Below are positions 34,596 through 35,848 of a stretch of 35,848 bases of DNA, in pieces. Made by a program: the position numbers and the translations under genes. Numbering within the stretch: the stretch's first letter is position 1; each line of letters begins with the position of its first letter. Below the pieces are notes generated by a model. It saw only the letters and a program-made list of their open reading frames with translations, was not told where the DNA came from and did no database searches. This DNA comes from Clostridioides difficile CD160. Lineage in GTDB: Bacteria > Bacillota > Clostridia > Peptostreptococcales > Peptostreptococcaceae. The DNA lies in assembly GCF_000449425.2 (NCBI RefSeq), contig NZ_AVHW01000017.1, positions 1-35,848 on the forward strand, written 5' to 3'.

Positions 34596-35402
34596 ATGAA
34601 TATCATAAATAATAAAGTAGATGAATTAAAAGAAGATTTATTAAGTGATATTATAGATATTGTAAAAATGCCTAGTGTAAAAGGGGAGTCAGAAAATGGC
34701 TTCCCTTTTGGTGAAAAAGTAGGTAAAGCACTTAATAAAGCATTAGAAATTTCAGAAAAATTGGGATTTAAGGTTAGAAATTTAGATAATTATATTGGGT
34801 ATGCAGAATATGGAGAGAGTGAAGATTATGTTTGTGTAATTGGTCATGTAGATGTTGTACATGAAGGCGAAGATTGGGAGTATCAGCCTTATGAAGGGGA
34901 AAAAGCCAATGGGAGAATTTATGGTAGAGGGGTATTAGATAATAAAGGACCCATAATATCTGCTTTATATGGATTGTATGCTATTAAAGAATTGGATTTA
35001 AAACTAGATAAAAAAGTTAGGATAATATTTGGTACAAATGAAGAAAGTGGATTTGAAGATATACCATATTATTTAGAAAAAGAAAAAGCCCCTCTTATGG
35101 GATTTACACCAGATTGTAAGTATCCTGTTGTATATGGTGAAAAAGGAATGGCAAGGATTAGAATCAAAAGTAAAAGCATCTATGAAGAAGACACATTCTT
35201 AGATTTTATAGAAAACCTATCTGAAAATGTGATTGTTACATATAAGGAGTTAAGTAAAAAAGATGGTGATATTATATTAGATATAAAGGTAAAATATGAT
35301 TTTAGCTATAAACTAAGAAATCTGTTAGATGAAATAAGATGCAGTTTTCCAAGTAGCATTGAGATAGAAGTAATTTCTAATTTTAATCCAGTATATTTTG
35401 AT
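34596..35402 (+). pseudogene. M20 (PepV-like) dipeptidase, 5' part, interrupted by a group I intron/IStron
   Basis: The N-terminal 269 residues of a zinc dipeptidase of the PepV/M20 family, normally about 460 residues. Metal ligands present: GHVDVV (His84, Asp86), the bridging Asp115 in GVLDNKG, the catalytic pair Glu149-Glu150 in GTNEESG, and Asp in TPDCKYP. The final ligand His and most of the lid domain are missing. The frame runs without damage up to the pentamer TTGAT (35398-35402), where the intron begins and gives an immediate TGA stop. If the intron splices, the rest of the gene beyond the window would be joined in frame. It may therefore be a split but functional gene rather than a dead one. 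AAGGAGA precedes the ATG. Confidence 0.85.
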
Positions 35403-35848
35403 TGAAAAATAGCTACGCACACTTGTGACTTTAGTCATGAGTTAGTAGCTAAAATAGTCAGCGTATAGGGAAACTTATATGTAGAGATAGGAGAGAACCT
35501 ATCCAATACTACTTGAATTGCTGGAAACCCCTAAAGCTAACCAAACTAAAACATAAGGATGAAATAAACCTAAGTGTGAAAGTTACGAAAGTAGAAAAAA
35601 TTGGTTAGATGGTATAAGGTTAAACCCTAAGTACTTTAAAATGGGCAATCAGCAGGTAAGCTCCAAATAGGAGAAACTTCAACGACTATTCCTCTTGAGG
35701 GAAGTACACTATAAGTATGGTAGTGGAAGTGGGTAGACCTTAACGATAAGCGAAGGATAAGATATAGTCTGTGCTTCATGAAATGTAAGAAGTTCATAAG
35801 AGAACTGCATAGGTAGTAGCGAACTTATGTGAACGACAACCTCAAAAA
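35403..35848 (+). mobile_element. group I intron of an IStron (CdISt1-like), 5' part; runs off the window
   Basis: The group I intron core is visible in order: a P-like element in AATTGCTGGAAACCCC (35516-35531), Q in GGCAATCAGCAGG (35643-35655), R in TTCAACGACTA (35679-35689) and S in AAGATATAGTC (35759-35769), with R and S pairing through GACTA/TAGTC (P7). TAGCTAC near 35410 pairs with GTAGCTA near 35445, and GTTAG just before it can pair with the exon end TTGAT, giving the U-G pair at the 5' splice site. Insertion after TTGAT inside a coding gene is the pattern known for C. difficile CdISt1, which joins such an intron to IS605-type tnpA/tnpB genes. Those genes are not in the window. Confidence 0.88.

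Noticed and set aside
35403..35405. TGA as a selenocysteine codon in the M20 peptidase
   Set aside because: The TGA is the first triplet of the intron element and family similarity stops there. Group I intron motifs follow instead.

Overview
The window reads as a chromosomal segment of a low-GC, anaerobic, spore-forming clostridium, and the gene content and order closely fit Clostridioides difficile. That assignment is inference from recognisable genes, not a database match. The supporting features are a dense tRNA cluster, a ptb-buk-2-oxoacid:ferredoxin oxidoreductase fermentation operon, the ywmB-murA-spoIID-spoIIQ-spoIIID-mbl order, a class I SAM riboswitch before metK, a glmS ribozyme, and at the right end a group I intron resembling the C. 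difficile IStron CdISt1.

Layout. 22-862: ten tRNA genes (Cys, Asn, Leu, fMet, Glu, Gly, Val, Asp, Gly, Arg), closed by two hairpin terminators. About 950-1700: a long AT-rich stretch without genes but with one striking GC-rich hairpin. 1771-3788: cdaA-cdaR, making and regulating c-di-AMP. 4093-9439: one fermentation operon, ptb, buk, a P-loop ATPase and four subunits of a 2-oxoacid oxidoreductase, which together would oxidise (branched-chain) 2-oxo acids to acyl-CoA, then acyl phosphate, then acid plus ATP. 9610-13057: glmM, glmS ribozyme and glmS, for amino-sugar precursors of the cell wall. 13272-15627: a triple-rhodanese sulfurtransferase and a small siroheme/ferredoxin reductase. 15714-21624: ywmB-like gene, murA, spoIID, spoIIQ, spoIIID, mbl and fabZ, mixing wall synthesis with engulfment-stage sporulation genes; good sigma-E and sigma-F type promoters can be seen. 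21735-22244 (minus strand): yyaC-like spore protein. 22373-23866: SAM riboswitch and metK. 24185-25282: YkvI-like membrane protein. 25543-28547: recD2 and comFC.

The right third is the most unusual part. A 210-nt structured RNA (28593-28802) with its own near-consensus promoter follows comFC, and I believe it is the raiA-motif RNA. It is followed not by raiA but by a PTS island: a BglG/LicR-type regulator, separate IIA, IIB and IIC proteins of the lactose/cellobiose family, a free-standing protein resembling the N-terminal half of glycine reductase component GrdB, a glycosylasparaginase-like Ntn hydrolase, and an M20 (PepV-like) peptidase. The combination suggests uptake and breakdown of a glycosylated amino acid or peptide, for example GlcNAc-Asn-type compounds. 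The peptidase gene is cut at codon 269 by the group I intron/IStron, which runs off the end of the window. RNA splicing may restore the reading frame.
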